Shown: positions 44,047 through 52,698 of the stretch, in pieces | How positions within the stretch are numbered: the first letter of the stretch is position 1 | Layout: each line of letters begins with the position of its first letter | Origin: Roseateles_E cavernae | GTDB lineage: Bacteria > Pseudomonadota > Gammaproteobacteria > Burkholderiales > Burkholderiaceae_C | Assembly (NCBI RefSeq): GCF_040187885.1 | Contig: NZ_JBDPLH010000003.1 | Coordinates: 62,001-126,000 of the forward strand | Reading direction: 5' to 3' | DNA length: 64,000 bases | Position numbers and translations under genes: made by a program | The notes under the pieces: model-generated | What the model was told of the DNA's origin: nothing | Databases searched by the model: none | Seen by the model: the letters and a program-made list of their open reading frames with translations, nothing else

Positions 44047-45432
44047 ATGCATAAGAACAATCCCCTGACCCTCGTCAGCGCCGCCGTGGCCGCGCTGCTG
44101 CTGGCCGGCTGCGCCAATCTGGCGCCCGCGCACCAGCGTCCGGCCGCCCCGGTGGCGCAGAGCTGGCCGGCGCCGACGGCCGCCACCGGCCAGGCTGCGG
44201 CCGAGCTGGCCTGGCCGCAGTTCTATGCCGGCGATGCGCGGCTGGCCGAGCTGATCAAGCTGGCGCTGCAGAACAACCGCGATCTGCGCGTGGCCCTGCT
44301 CAATGTCGAGCAGGCGCGGGCGCTGGCCCGCGTGGCCGATGCCAACCGCCTGCCGACTGTCGGCGTCGGTCTGTCCGGCAGCCGCCAGCCGACCGCCGAC
44401 GGCGGCAGCAGCCGCAACTACCAGGCCGGTCTGCAGATCACCGCCTTCGAGCTGGACCTGTTCGGCAAGATCAAGAACCAGAGCGACGCGGCGATGGCCC
44501 GCTATCTGGCCACTGTCGAAGGTGGCCGCGCCGCGCAGATCGCGCTGGTCTCGGGTGTGGCGTCCAGCTATCTGGCCCTGCAGGCCGATGAGGAGCTGCT
44601 GGCGCTGGCCCGCCAGACCCTGGCCACCCGCGAGGACAGTCTGCGATTGACCCGGCTGAAGTACGAGGCCGGTGCGGCCTCGGCGCTGGATCTCAGCAGC
44701 GCCGAGTCGGCCGCGGCCGCCGCCCGCGCCACTGTCGCCCAAACCCAGCGCCAGCGCGATCAGGACCAGAACGCGCTGGTGCTGCTGCTGGGCCAGCCGC
44801 TGCCGGCTGCGCTGCCGCAGGGGCAGGCCCTGGCCGCGCTGCAACTGGCCGATGTGCCGGCGGGTCTGCCGTCCGAGGTCTTGGTGACGCGCCCCGATGT
44901 CTTGCAGGCCGAGCAGCAGCTGATCGCCGCCAGCGCCAATATCGGCGCCGCGCGCGCGGCCTTCTTCCCCAGCATCACGCTGACCACCAGCCTCGGCACG
45001 GCCAGCAGCCAGTTGTCCGAGCTGTTCAGCAACACCGCCTGGACCTTCACCTCGCAGGCGCTGATGCCGCTGTTCGACGCCGGCCGCAACCGCGCCAATC
45101 TGGAGGCCGCCAAGGCAGCCCAGGGCATCGCAGTGGCACAGTACGAGAAGGCGGTGCAGACCGCGTTCCGCGAGGTCGCCGACGCCCTGGCCGGCCGCGC
45201 CACCTTGGATGAGCAGCTGCAGGCGCAGCAGGCCCAGGCCGAGGCCGAGGGTCAGCGCCTGAAGCTGGTCGAGCTGCGCTATGCCAATGGCGCCTCCAAC
45301 AATCTGGAGCTGCTCGACGCGCAGCGCGCCAGCTTCGCCGCCCAGCAGGCGGTGCTACAGGTGCGCCTGGCCAAGCTGCTCAACGGCGTGCAGCTCTACA
45401 AGGTGTTGGGCGGAGGGGTGGCCCAGTCCTGA
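44047..45432 (+). CDS. Outer-membrane efflux channel lipoprotein (NodT/OprM family)
   Basis: A 461-residue TolC-fold channel. The signal peptide ends LLLAGC (lipid C22). Two repeated alpha-barrel halves follow; helical hallmarks are QNNRDLRVALLNVEQARALA, ELDLFGKIKNQSDAA, TRPDVLQAEQQLIAASANIG and RYANGASNNLELLDAQRASF. It completes the tripartite pump with the two upstream proteins. A strong hairpin follows the stop. Confidence 0.93.
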   Translation: MHKNNPLTLVSAAVAALLLAGCANLAPAHQRPAAPVAQSWPAPTAATGQAAAELAWPQFYAGDARLAELIKLALQNNRDLRVALLNVEQARALARVADANRLPTVGVGLSGSRQPTADGGSSRNYQAGLQITAFELDLFGKIKNQSDAAMARYLATVEGGRAAQIALVSGVASSYLALQADEELLALARQTLATREDSLRLTRLKYEAGAASALDLSSAESAAAAARATVAQTQRQRDQDQNALVLLLGQPLPAALPQGQALAALQLADVPAGLPSEVLVTRPDVLQAEQQLIAASANIGAARAAFFPSITLTTSLGTASSQLSELFSNTAWTFTSQALMPLFDAGRNRANLEAAKAAQGIAVAQYEKAVQTAFREVADALAGRATLDEQLQAQQAQAEAEGQRLKLVELRYANGASNNLELLDAQRASFAAQQAVLQVRLAKLLNGVQLYKVLGGGVAQS

Positions 45433-45455
45433 CAAGAAGACCTGGCCCGGAAACG

Positions 45456-45482
45456 ACAACGCCTCCTTTGCGGAGGCGTTGT
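45456..45482. terminator. Bidirectional terminator after the efflux operon
   Basis: 11-bp perfect stem (ACAACGCCTCC/GGAGGCGTTGT) with a TTTGC loop, between the efflux channel gene and the convergent small gene. T residues flank it on both sides. Confidence 0.75.
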
Positions 45483-45505
45483 TCATGGGGCCGGACCGAA
45501 CCGCG

Positions 45506-45733
45506 TCAGTTGGTCTGGCGAATCCAGGCCAGGCCCTCGTTGGTGGCGTAGCGCAGTGCGGCGCGTTGGCTCAGGAAACGCGGTGTGAAGCGCATCACGC
45601 GGTCATGGCTGGCCATGCCGCAGCCCGAGCGTATCGAGACCGAGGCGGCAAAGCTGCCATCGGCTTGGGGTTTGATCATCGGTGAGACAAGGTACTTGCC
45701 CACCTCTATGCTGTTCTTGTGCATATTTTTCAT
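45506..45733 (-). CDS. Conserved-looking small basic protein of unknown function
   Basis: A 75-residue protein: about 15 N-terminal residues with two possible Met starts, then KYLVSPMIKPQADGSFAASV, SIRSGCGMASHDRVMRFTPR and FLSQRAALRYATNEGLAWIR. The pattern looks like an independently folding beta-alpha unit and reads like proteins often seen in Burkholderiales near cold-shock genes, but I cannot name a family. It shares a bidirectional terminator with the efflux operon. The start at 45733 has no clear ribosome-binding site; residue 4 (Met) is an alternative. Confidence 0.6.
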   Translation of the reverse strand: MKNMHKNSIEVGKYLVSPMIKPQADGSFAASVSIRSGCGMASHDRVMRFTPRFLSQRAALRYATNEGLAWIRQTN

Positions 45734-45973
45734 GGAGGTGTGCGCCAGGACGCTGTGTCTCGGCGCGATAAGGGGCGAACGGGCGAATGAAGACGTGCAG
45801 CATCAGCAAAGCTGGCGCATTTGTCGTTCATCGGCGGTGTTCGTTGGTTTGTGACCTTGAGAGGTCAGGGCATTGGCTTGGGAGGCCGCCCGCTGCGTAC
45901 TTGCCGGTTTCTTTTTATGGTCTTGGCAGGTATTTGAAGCACGGTGGGCCGGTTTGAGGCGACCCACCGTTTG
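45734..45973. other. Intergenic region without a supported gene
   Basis: This stretch between the small protein start and the hairpins downstream of csp is less GC-rich than the genes around it and contains T-rich runs (for example TTTCTTTTTATGG near 45908). I see no coding signal. It probably contains the promoter of the 75-residue gene. Confidence 0.4.
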
Positions 45974-46013
45974 GCTTTGATGCGATCAAAGCAGGTGACG
46001 CTCACGCGTCACC
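45974..46013 (-). terminator. Two hairpins downstream of the cold-shock gene
   Basis: GGTGACGC-TCAC-GCGTCACC (45994-46013) and GCTTTGAT-GCG-ATCAAAGC (45974-45992) are perfect and adjacent, just beyond the csp stop in its transcription direction. They likely terminate the csp transcript or protect its 3' end. Confidence 0.6.
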
Positions 46014-46025
46014 GTCGACAGCCAA

Positions 46026-46241
46026 TTACAGGCCGCGGATGTTCGAAGCTTGCAGACCCTTGGGGCCTTGCTTGACTTCGAATTCCACCTTCTGGTTTTC
46101 GGCCAGAGTGCGGAAGCCGCCGTTGTTCTTGATTTCGCTGTGGTGGGCGAACAGGTCCTTGGAGCCGTCTTCCGGCGTGATGAAGCCGAAGCCCTTGCCG
46201 TCGTCAAACCATTTCACGGTGCCAGTTTGCATAGTCGTCAT
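46026..46241 (-). CDS. Cold-shock protein (CspA family)
   Basis: A 71-residue single cold-shock domain that binds single-stranded RNA and DNA. RNP1 (KGFGFI) and RNP2 (LFAHH) are present, along with GTVKWFDDGKGFGFITPEDG and GPKGLQASNIRGL. The ATG at 46241 has AAAGGAA 7-8 nt upstream; a second ATG three codons in (MQTG) is the usual family start and is also possible. The 207 bp upstream, before the next gene, is long enough for the cold-responsive leader common in this family, and the AAAGGA sits in a small TTCC-AAA-GGAA hairpin. Cold induction is family inference. Confidence 0.94.
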   Translation of the reverse strand: MTTMQTGTVKWFDDGKGFGFITPEDGSKDLFAHHSEIKNNGGFRTLAENQKVEFEVKQGPKGLQASNIRGL

Positions 46242-46448
46242 GATGTGTTCCTTTGGAAACAAATTAAAAAACCACCTCGCAGCCACATGGCCGGCGAGGA
46301 CAGAAACACTCAAGAACAGTCAAACGGGAGTTGAAACTGAAGCGAGCCGCTCGCGAACGATCATGCGGGGCTGCAGATTGAAGACCTTGAAGAAACGGTC
46401 TTGTGCGTATCTATGCGCCGAGCATACCACAGCAGTGCGCCACTGCCC
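46242..46448 (-). promoter_or_regulatory. Upstream/leader region of the cold-shock gene
   Basis: No ORF is supported here. It is noticeably A/T-richer than flanking genes, and its gene-proximal end carries a short hairpin (TTCC-AAA-GGAA) containing the ribosome-binding site. It probably contains the csp promoter and 5' UTR. Confidence 0.5.
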
Positions 46449-48677
46449 TCAACTGATTGAGACCGGCGCCAAGCGTACCGCCACGCCGCTGAGCACGGCA
46501 TTGCCCGACAGCGGATCGCGCAGCCCGTCGTCCAGCAGCGCGTTCATATTGGCGCCCGGCCGCTGCGCTGCCAGCGAGAGCCGGCTGCCGGCCAGGTCAT
46601 GGCCCCAGCCGTGCGGCAGGCTGACGACGCCGGGCCGCATCTCCGCGCTCAGCGCCACCCGTACCTGCAACTCGCCCGCCGCGCTGCTGAGCCGGGCCAT
46701 GTCCGCCTCGTTGATGCCGTAGCGTTTCGCATCGTCGGGATGGACCAGCAAGGTGCAGCGCTCTGGACCCTTGGCCAGGGTCGGCAGGTTGTGCATCCAG
46801 CTATTGCCCGAGCGCACATCGCGTCGTCCGATCAGCAGCAGCTCGGGCACGGGGGCCTCGAGTGCCGCATCGACAGCGCCCAGATCGTCCAGCAGCAAAG
46901 GCGGCGCGAGCTCGATGCAACCCGAGGGTGTGCGCAGCACTTCGGGGATGCGCGGCTGCAGCTCGCCCAGATCGATGCCGCCCGGCGCGACGCGCACCTT
47001 GGCCAGGGTCAGACCTTGCGGGTTCTTTCCGAAGCCGTCGCCATACGGCCCGCTGCGCAGCGCCAGATCGACCAGGCGCTCCGGGCCGCGCCAGGGCTGC
47101 AGCGCTTGCAGCACGGCCGCCGCATGGGCGCCGGCCAGGCGCTGCACATCGGCCGCAATCGCGGCATCGTCGAGCGCCTGCAAATCGGCGCGCCAGTCGC
47201 GGCCTTCGGCCATGGTCGCCAGGCGCAGCAAGGTCTCCCACTCCTCGGGCTGACCGGCCGGCTTGTCGAACACCGGGCCGGAGAAGCGTGCATGGTTGCG
47301 GTAGGAAAACTGCGGGAAGGCCAGGTCGTAATGCAGGTCCTCCAGCGGCGACAGCCCGGGCAGTATCACATCGGCATGGCGGCTGGTCTCGTTCAGATAG
47401 ATGTCCAGGCTCAGCATGAAATCCAGGCCGTCGAGCGCGCTGGCCAGGCGCGGGCCGTTCGGCGCCGACAAGACCGGATTGGCCGCGATGGCGATCACGG
47501 CGCGCACCTGACCCTCGCCGGCGGTTTCGATTTCCTCGGCCAGCAAGGTGATTGGCAGCTCGCCGAACACCTCGGGCGCGCTCGAGACCCGGCTGCGGCG
47601 CCGGCCGGTGCTGACGCCCTTGCCGCTGCCGGCCTGGCCCTGGGTGTTGGCGGCAAAGGCGGCCGCCTTCGGAAACATCGCGCCGCCGGGCGCGTCGAGC
47701 TGGCCGGTCAGCACATTCAGCACATCGACCAGCCAGCTGTTGAGCGTGCCGAAGCGCTGGGTGCAGGTGCCGATGCGGCCGTAGACGGCAGCGCGTGGCG
47801 CCAGCGCCAGCTCGCGGGCCAGGCGGCGCTGGGTGGCGGCATCAATGCCGCAGCCGGCCGCCATGCGCTCGGGCGGATAGTCCAGCAAGACCTGGCGCAG
47901 CGCGGCCAGGCCCTGGACATAGGGCGCGAGCCGGCCGAGCCGCAGCAGGCCTTCGTCGAACATCGTGTGGGCCAGGCCCAGCAGCAGGAAGACATCGCCG
48001 CCGGGAAGGATCGCCAGATGCTCATCGGCCTGGGCCGCCGTCTCGCTGCGGCGCGGATCGACCACGACGATGCGGCCGCCCCGCGCGCGCATGGCCTTGG
48101 CCTTGCCGCGGTAGTCGGGCACGGTCCACAGGCTGCCGTTGCTGACCATGGGGTTGGCGCCCAGCATCAGCAGGTAGTCGCAGCGCTCGATATCGGGCAC
48201 GGGAACCGACAGCCAGTGGCCGAACATCAGTCCGCTGGACAGCTGCTTGGGCATCTGGTCCAGGGTCGATGCCGAGAACACATTGTGCGAGCCCAGGGCC
48301 TTGACCAGGCGCGGGAAGTAGCTCAAGAGGCTGATCTTGTGGGCGCTGGGGTTGCCGATCACGGCGGCCACCGCGTCGCGGCCGTGCCTGTCGAGTATCG
48401 GTAGCAGGCGGCGCTCGATCTCGGCAAACGCCTCGTCCCAGCTGGCCTCGACGAACTCACCGGCGCTGTTCTTGATCAGCGGTGCGCGCAGCCGATCAGG
48501 GTCATCGTGCAGGTCTTTCAGCGACACGCCCTTGGGGCAGATATAGCCGTGGCTGAGGACATCCTGCGCGGCGCCGCGGATGCTGATGACCTGGGTGCCC
48601 TCGGTGACGATTTCCAGCCCGCAGCAGGCCTCGCACAGGGGGCAGATGCGGTAGTGGCTTTGTTGCGGCTCGCTCAT
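46449..48677 (-). CDS. Molybdopterin-dependent oxidoreductase, single catalytic subunit
   Basis: A 742-residue member of the DMSO-reductase/formate-dehydrogenase superfamily. The N-terminal 4Fe-4S binding pattern is C12-x2-C15-x3-C19 (CPLCEACCGLEI), with the fourth Cys in YICPKG. Molybdopterin-binding blocks follow (GANPMVSNGSLWTVPDYRG, VVDPRRSETAAQADEHLAIL) and the C-terminal dinucleotide-binding domain has SWMHNLPTLAKGPE and VRVALSAEMRPGVVSLPHGW. The start at 48677 has GGAGA upstream. No iron-sulfur or membrane partner subunit lies beside it, so its electron partner and substrate are unknown. Confidence 0.9.
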   Translation of the reverse strand: MSEPQQSHYRICPLCEACCGLEIVTEGTQVISIRGAAQDVLSHGYICPKGVSLKDLHDDPDRLRAPLIKNSAGEFVEASWDEAFAEIERRLLPILDRHGRDAVAAVIGNPSAHKISLLSYFPRLVKALGSHNVFSASTLDQMPKQLSSGLMFGHWLSVPVPDIERCDYLLMLGANPMVSNGSLWTVPDYRGKAKAMRARGGRIVVVDPRRSETAAQADEHLAILPGGDVFLLLGLAHTMFDEGLLRLGRLAPYVQGLAALRQVLLDYPPERMAAGCGIDAATQRRLARELALAPRAAVYGRIGTCTQRFGTLNSWLVDVLNVLTGQLDAPGGAMFPKAAAFAANTQGQAGSGKGVSTGRRRSRVSSAPEVFGELPITLLAEEIETAGEGQVRAVIAIAANPVLSAPNGPRLASALDGLDFMLSLDIYLNETSRHADVILPGLSPLEDLHYDLAFPQFSYRNHARFSGPVFDKPAGQPEEWETLLRLATMAEGRDWRADLQALDDAAIAADVQRLAGAHAAAVLQALQPWRGPERLVDLALRSGPYGDGFGKNPQGLTLAKVRVAPGGIDLGELQPRIPEVLRTPSGCIELAPPLLLDDLGAVDAALEAPVPELLLIGRRDVRSGNSWMHNLPTLAKGPERCTLLVHPDDAKRYGINEADMARLSSAAGELQVRVALSAEMRPGVVSLPHGWGHDLAGSRLSLAAQRPGANMNALLDDGLRDPLSGNAVLSGVAVRLAPVSIS

Positions 48678-48841
48678 GTCTTGTCTCCTGCAGGCTGGCG
48701 GGTCGATTGTGCGCGGCCGGCATTGAGGGGGGAGGTCATCTTGGTGACAGTCAGCCGTGCGCTGCGGCTTGCCGGCTTCATGCGACATTCATCGACACCC
48801 AAGCAGACTGAGCGTCATTGTCACAAGCCTCAGGAGATTCG

Positions 48842-49228
48842 ATGTTCAGGGAATTACAAAAGATCGCGCCCCCTTGTCGGCGAGCATGGCTGGTCGCAGG
48901 GCTGTGTCTTGCACTGGCGGGCTGCGGCGGCGGCAGCGATGAGGGCTCGCGCTATGTCGTCGACGGCATCCGGGTCAAGGCCACGGTCAACAAGAGCGAG
49001 GCCTACGACATCGAGATCAACGGCGGCGATTGCGAGCTCACCGTGGCGGCCAACAACACGGTCAAGCGCTTGCTGATCACCGGTCTGAGCAACAAGGTCA
49101 TGGTGGAGGCCGGCACGCAGATCGAGGTGATCGACTTCACGGGCGGCGGCAACACCGTCTATGTGCCCAAGGGCTTCAAGACCCGGGTCGTCAATACCGG
49201 CTCCGATAACAAGGTGGTGGAGCGCTGA
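48842..49228 (+). CDS. DUF3060-like lipoprotein
   Basis: A 128-residue lipoprotein. The signal ends ALAGCGGG (lipid C28). The mature part is a short beta-helix-like domain with repeating Asn/Val steps (CELTVAANNTVKRLLITGLS, NKVMVEAGTQIEVIDFTGGG, VVNTGSDNKVVE), the pattern of DUF3060. AGGAG lies 9 nt before the ATG. Function unknown. Confidence 0.8.
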   Translation: MFRELQKIAPPCRRAWLVAGLCLALAGCGGGSDEGSRYVVDGIRVKATVNKSEAYDIEINGGDCELTVAANNTVKRLLITGLSNKVMVEAGTQIEVIDFTGGGNTVYVPKGFKTRVVNTGSDNKVVER

Positions 49229-49258
49229 GGCCGGTCCCGGATGGACGCATAGCCCTGT

Positions 49259-49804
49259 TCAGAACGGGTCGAAGACGATCCCGTGCTCCGCCAGCAGTTC
49301 CTGCACCAGGCGCTTCCAAGGCCCGGAGGGCGTCCAGATCCGGCTGACTGCGGTCCAGGCTTCTTCGGGCACTGCGCCCTCGTTGATCACTCGGTACAGA
49401 AAGCTGAAGACGGACGCCCGCATATTGACCTGGCAATGCACCAACACCGACCGCTGCTGGGCTCGCCAGCCGCGCATCTGGCGTTCGAAGGCTCGATATT
49501 CAGCCGCGCTGGGGCGGCCCCAGACCACGGGCACATTGACGAAGAGCAGGCCCTGGTCGCGAACGATGTCGGGCTCGGCCGCCAAGGCGTCGCTGACCGT
49601 CGGCGGGGCCAGATAGAGCACGGCGTCTATGCCCTGCTGCTTCAGCGTGGCAAGCCATGCGGCCGAGGGCTGGCCGGCGGTGAGCCAGCGTTCGTCGAGG
49701 CGTATCAGATTGGGCGGTGGTTTGGCAGGGGCATCGGCCCGGCTCGGATGGGGCAGGCAGGCGGCCAGCAGGCCGGCAATCAGCAGGGGGCGGCGTTCAT
49801 GCAT
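49259..49804 (-). CDS. Protein-tyrosine-phosphatase-like (DUF442/BLH-type) periplasmic protein
   Basis: A 181-residue secreted protein. A signal peptide (RRPLLIAGLLAACLPHPSRA) is followed by a cysteine-phosphatase fold with the CX5R loop HCQVNMRAS. The sequence LDERWLTAGQPSAAWLATLK, GIDAVLYLAPP and LLFVNVPVVWGRPSAAEYRA is like the DUF442 domain found next to or fused with metallo-beta-lactamases in the Blh/BLH family. It is divergent from an MBL-fold gene 176 bp away. Substrate unknown. Confidence 0.78.
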   Translation of the reverse strand: MHERRPLLIAGLLAACLPHPSRADAPAKPPPNLIRLDERWLTAGQPSAAWLATLKQQGIDAVLYLAPPTVSDALAAEPDIVRDQGLLFVNVPVVWGRPSAAEYRAFERQMRGWRAQQRSVLVHCQVNMRASVFSFLYRVINEGAVPEEAWTAVSRIWTPSGPWKRLVQELLAEHGIVFDPF

Positions 49805-49980
49805 GGCGGGGTTTGGCTTTGGGGTAGGTCACTGTAAGAGCAGCGGTCGCCGCAATGACGGTGGCCTGTCCCAGCGTTTTAGCGTTTCGTCGCAATCGAG
49901 CCTGTTCCGTCCGATGCCGCTTGGCGCGCCGCCGGCTGCTGTCGACACTCGCGCCGCCCATACAACTCAAAGGAAGACGA

Positions 49981-50808
49981 ATGATGACGACCCGACTGGC
50001 AGTCCTGCTGCTGGCCAGCGGCTGGGTCTGCGCGCAAGCGCAGCCCAAGTCCAGCGCTGCCAGCTTGTTCACGTTGGAGTCGCTGGGTGGTGCCGCCCAT
50101 GTTCTCAAGGCTGCCGACTACAACACCAATATCGGTCTCATCCAGACCCCGGCGGGCGTGATCCTGATCGATCCCATGCCCAGGCGTGAGAACCTCGCCG
50201 CGCTGCAGCAGTTGATCCAGCAGCGCTTCGATCCGGCTGTGGTGTTTATCCTGAACACCCACAGTCACGAGGATCACACGGGAGGCAACGAGTTCTTCGT
50301 CGGGCACGGTGCCAGGCTGGTGGTGCTGCCGCTGGCGCTCAAAGAGATTCGCTCCATCACGCTGCGCTCCCACAGCGCCGCCGACCATGTGTACTTCGAC
50401 CCGGCCGGCCACTGGATGTTCGTGGGCGATCTGTACGATGGCAGCTGGCATCCGACCTTCTATGCCGGCGGCGTGGCCGGCTTCACCGAGGCCATGCTGG
50501 CCCTGCTAGCGCTGGGGGATGAGCTTACCTGGATCATTCCCGGACATGGCAAGCCGGTCCGGAAACCGGCGCTGCGGGGCTATCTGCTCGACACCCTGCG
50601 CTGGGTCGCGCGGGTGCGGCTGCTCAAGCAGCAGGGCCTGTCCGCCCAGCAGATGAAGGCAGATGCCGAACTCCTGGGCCTGCTGCAACGTTTCAACACC
50701 GCAGGCCAAGCCTCCGTCTTCGTGCCGGACGCGGCCTTGCAACGCTTCATCGATAGAACGCTCGCCGTCATCGAGCGCGAGTCCGTGGCTGCGGGGCCGG
50801 CGCGCTGA
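49981..50808 (+). CDS. Secreted MBL-fold metallohydrolase
   Basis: A 275-residue protein with a signal peptide (to about 20, ending CAQAQ) and a metallo-beta-lactamase fold. The metal site HxHxDH is THSHEDHTGG, then GDLYDGSWHPTF and PGHGKPV. It lacks the extra signatures of glyoxalase II or persulfide dioxygenase, so its substrate is unknown; a beta-lactamase role is possible only in principle. Divergent from the phosphatase-like gene. Confidence 0.85.
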   Translation: MMTTRLAVLLLASGWVCAQAQPKSSAASLFTLESLGGAAHVLKAADYNTNIGLIQTPAGVILIDPMPRRENLAALQQLIQQRFDPAVVFILNTHSHEDHTGGNEFFVGHGARLVVLPLALKEIRSITLRSHSAADHVYFDPAGHWMFVGDLYDGSWHPTFYAGGVAGFTEAMLALLALGDELTWIIPGHGKPVRKPALRGYLLDTLRWVARVRLLKQQGLSAQQMKADAELLGLLQRFNTAGQASVFVPDAALQRFIDRTLAVIERESVAAGPAR

Positions 50809-50815
50809 GGACGCC

Positions 50816-51580
50816 TCACATCTGCTTGAACAGATGCGCGTAACTCTCCGCCACCAGCAAGGTGTCGGCGCTTTCCTTCAGCTTGACCTGCAGGCGGCCG
50901 CGGAAGTCGCGGGTGACGCCGGCCACGGCGGCGGCATTGACCAGGGTGGAACGGTGGATCTGCCAGAACTGCTGCGGGTCGAGTTCGTCGACCAGCTCCT
51001 TCAGCGGCTTGCGTATCAGCGCTTCGCTGTCGCGCGTCGCGACCCGGGTGTATTTGCTGTCGGACTGGAAGTACAGCACCTCGTCGACCGTGATCAGCTT
51101 CAAGGTCTGGCCGACCGAGGCATTGATCCAGCGCAGCGGCGTGCGTTGCGCGGGCTCGGGTCTGGCCGCCAGCTGGTTCAGCACGCCGCCGAGATCGGCC
51201 GGCGGGCTGGCCAGGCGTTGCTTGACCCGGCCTATCGCGGTGAACAGCCGGGCGGCGACCAGCGGCTTGAGCACATAGTCGACCGCGCCCTGATCGAAGG
51301 CCGCCACCGCGTACTGGTCGTAGGCGGTGACGAAGACCACATGGCTGCGCCCGGCCACCTGGCGGGCCACGTCCAGGCCGGTGGCGCCGGGCATCTGGAT
51401 GTCGAGAAAGAGCACATCCGGCTTGTGCCGGTCCAGCAGCCGCAGCGCCTCGACGCCATCGGCCGCCTCGCCGACGATGGCCAGCTCGGGCCAGAGCTGG
51501 CCCAGGCGTTCGATCAGCTCGTGGCGCAGTGTTTCCTCGTCCTCGGCCACCACGGCCGTCGGTGCGCTCAAAGACCTCAT
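50816..51580 (-). CDS. LytTR-family response regulator
   Basis: A 254-residue regulator. The receiver has VAEDEETLR and phospho-D60 in LFLDIQMPGATG, with VTAYDQYAVAAFD and the Lys in VLKPL. The LytTR DNA-binding domain (about 145-250) contains RWINASVGQTLKLITVDEVL, FQSDSKYTRV and IHRSTLVNAAAVAGV. The start at 51580 overlaps the end of the upstream kinase gene by 4 bp. It is third in the order kinase, kinase-like protein, regulator, so all three are probably one operon. Confidence 0.93.
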   Translation of the reverse strand: MRSLSAPTAVVAEDEETLRHELIERLGQLWPELAIVGEAADGVEALRLLDRHKPDVLFLDIQMPGATGLDVARQVAGRSHVVFVTAYDQYAVAAFDQGAVDYVLKPLVAARLFTAIGRVKQRLASPPADLGGVLNQLAARPEPAQRTPLRWINASVGQTLKLITVDEVLYFQSDSKYTRVATRDSEALIRKPLKELVDELDPQQFWQIHRSTLVNAAAVAGVTRDFRGRLQVKLKESADTLLVAESYAHLFKQM

Positions 51581-52698
51581 GGGTTCAACTCCAGCGTGAA
51601 CAGGGTGGCGTCTTCGCTGCTGCGGCAGATCAGCCGGGCCGGGCCGCCGCTGAGGGCGCGCACGCGCTCGGCCAGTGCGCGCAATTCCTCGTCGTCCCCG
51701 CACAGACCGGGCTTGTCAAAGGCCAGCAGCAGGCGTAAGCCGCCGCGAGGCAGGGCCTCGGCGGCCAGGGTGCAACGGCCGGGCAGGCCATCGGCCAGGC
51801 GCAGCGCGCGTTGCAGCAACGGCAGCAGCAGCATCGGTGGCAGCGCGCAGCCTTTCAGGGACTCGGGCCACTGCGCGCTGAAACGCACCACCGCCTGGCT
51901 GCGCCCGGCCACCACGGCCAGATAGCTGTCCAGCAGCTCGGCCTCCGATTCCAGGCTGCCGCCGGCCTCGCGCAGCCGTGGCAGCGCCACGCGCAGATGG
52001 CGGATCAGCCGCTCCATCTGGACCGCCGCCTCGGGGTCGGCGCGGCCATAGGCCTGTTCGACATCGACCAGGGTTTCGAACAGGAACTGCGGCTCGACCT
52101 GGGCCTGCATCGCGGCCAGCCGCGCCGCCATGGCCTGGCGTGCCATCACACTCTGCTCGTGCAGCAGGCGCTGCAGCCGGGCCTGGGCGCGCCCGCGGCG
52201 CTCCAGCATCTCGAACAGGGCGACGGTCAGGCCGCAGGGAATGAAGACCGAGAGCCCGTCGCCGAGAAAACGGCTCCACAGCATGGGCGCATGCTTGATC
52301 TCGCCCTTGCGCTGCCGCATCAGCTCGTTGATCGAGGGCCAGTCCAGCACCCGCACCAGGCCCCACAGCATCAGCAGGGCCAGCATCGAGCCGACCAGGG
52401 TGGCCAGACCCAGGCGCCAGGCGCGCTGAGGATGATCCGGATCGCTGCGCGCGGCCGGCAGCCAGAACAGCATCAGCAGCAGGGTCACGATGGCCGGCGA
52501 GAACAGCTGCCGCGTCAGCGCCAGCCACCATTGCTTGTCGTCCTCGATATAGACCAGGCTGCTCAGGTCGATCAGGCCGTAGAGCAGGCCCATCAGGCTG
52601 AACCAGCCCAGCTCGGCCAAAGTCATCGAGCGCCAGGAGGCCAGCACATGGGCCAGTCCCGAGGGCGGGGAGGGTGCGGCCGTCAGGACCACGCTCAT
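51577..52698 (-). CDS. LytS/YehU-type membrane protein with degenerate kinase motifs (pseudokinase)
   Basis: A 373-residue protein with four predicted membrane segments (about 30-165) and a C-terminal His_kinase/HATPase-like region. The normal phosphorylation motif PHFLFN is VEPQFLFETL here, with Gln at position 204 instead of His and Glu instead of Asn. The ATP-binding N-box normally has LVENAxKHG; here LLQRALRLADG lacks the Asn and the catalytic pattern. It overlaps both neighbours by 4 bp. It is best read as a catalytically dead partner of the canonical kinase, perhaps a sensor or heterodimer subunit. Confidence 0.85.
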   Translation of the reverse strand: MSVVLTAAPSPPSGLAHVLASWRSMTLAELGWFSLMGLLYGLIDLSSLVYIEDDKQWWLALTRQLFSPAIVTLLLMLFWLPAARSDPDHPQRAWRLGLATLVGSMLALLMLWGLVRVLDWPSINELMRQRKGEIKHAPMLWSRFLGDGLSVFIPCGLTVALFEMLERRGRAQARLQRLLHEQSVMARQAMAARLAAMQAQVEPQFLFETLVDVEQAYGRADPEAAVQMERLIRHLRVALPRLREAGGSLESEAELLDSYLAVVAGRSQAVVRFSAQWPESLKGCALPPMLLLPLLQRALRLADGLPGRCTLAAEALPRGGLRLLLAFDKPGLCGDDEELRALAERVRALSGGPARLICRSSEDATLFTLELNP

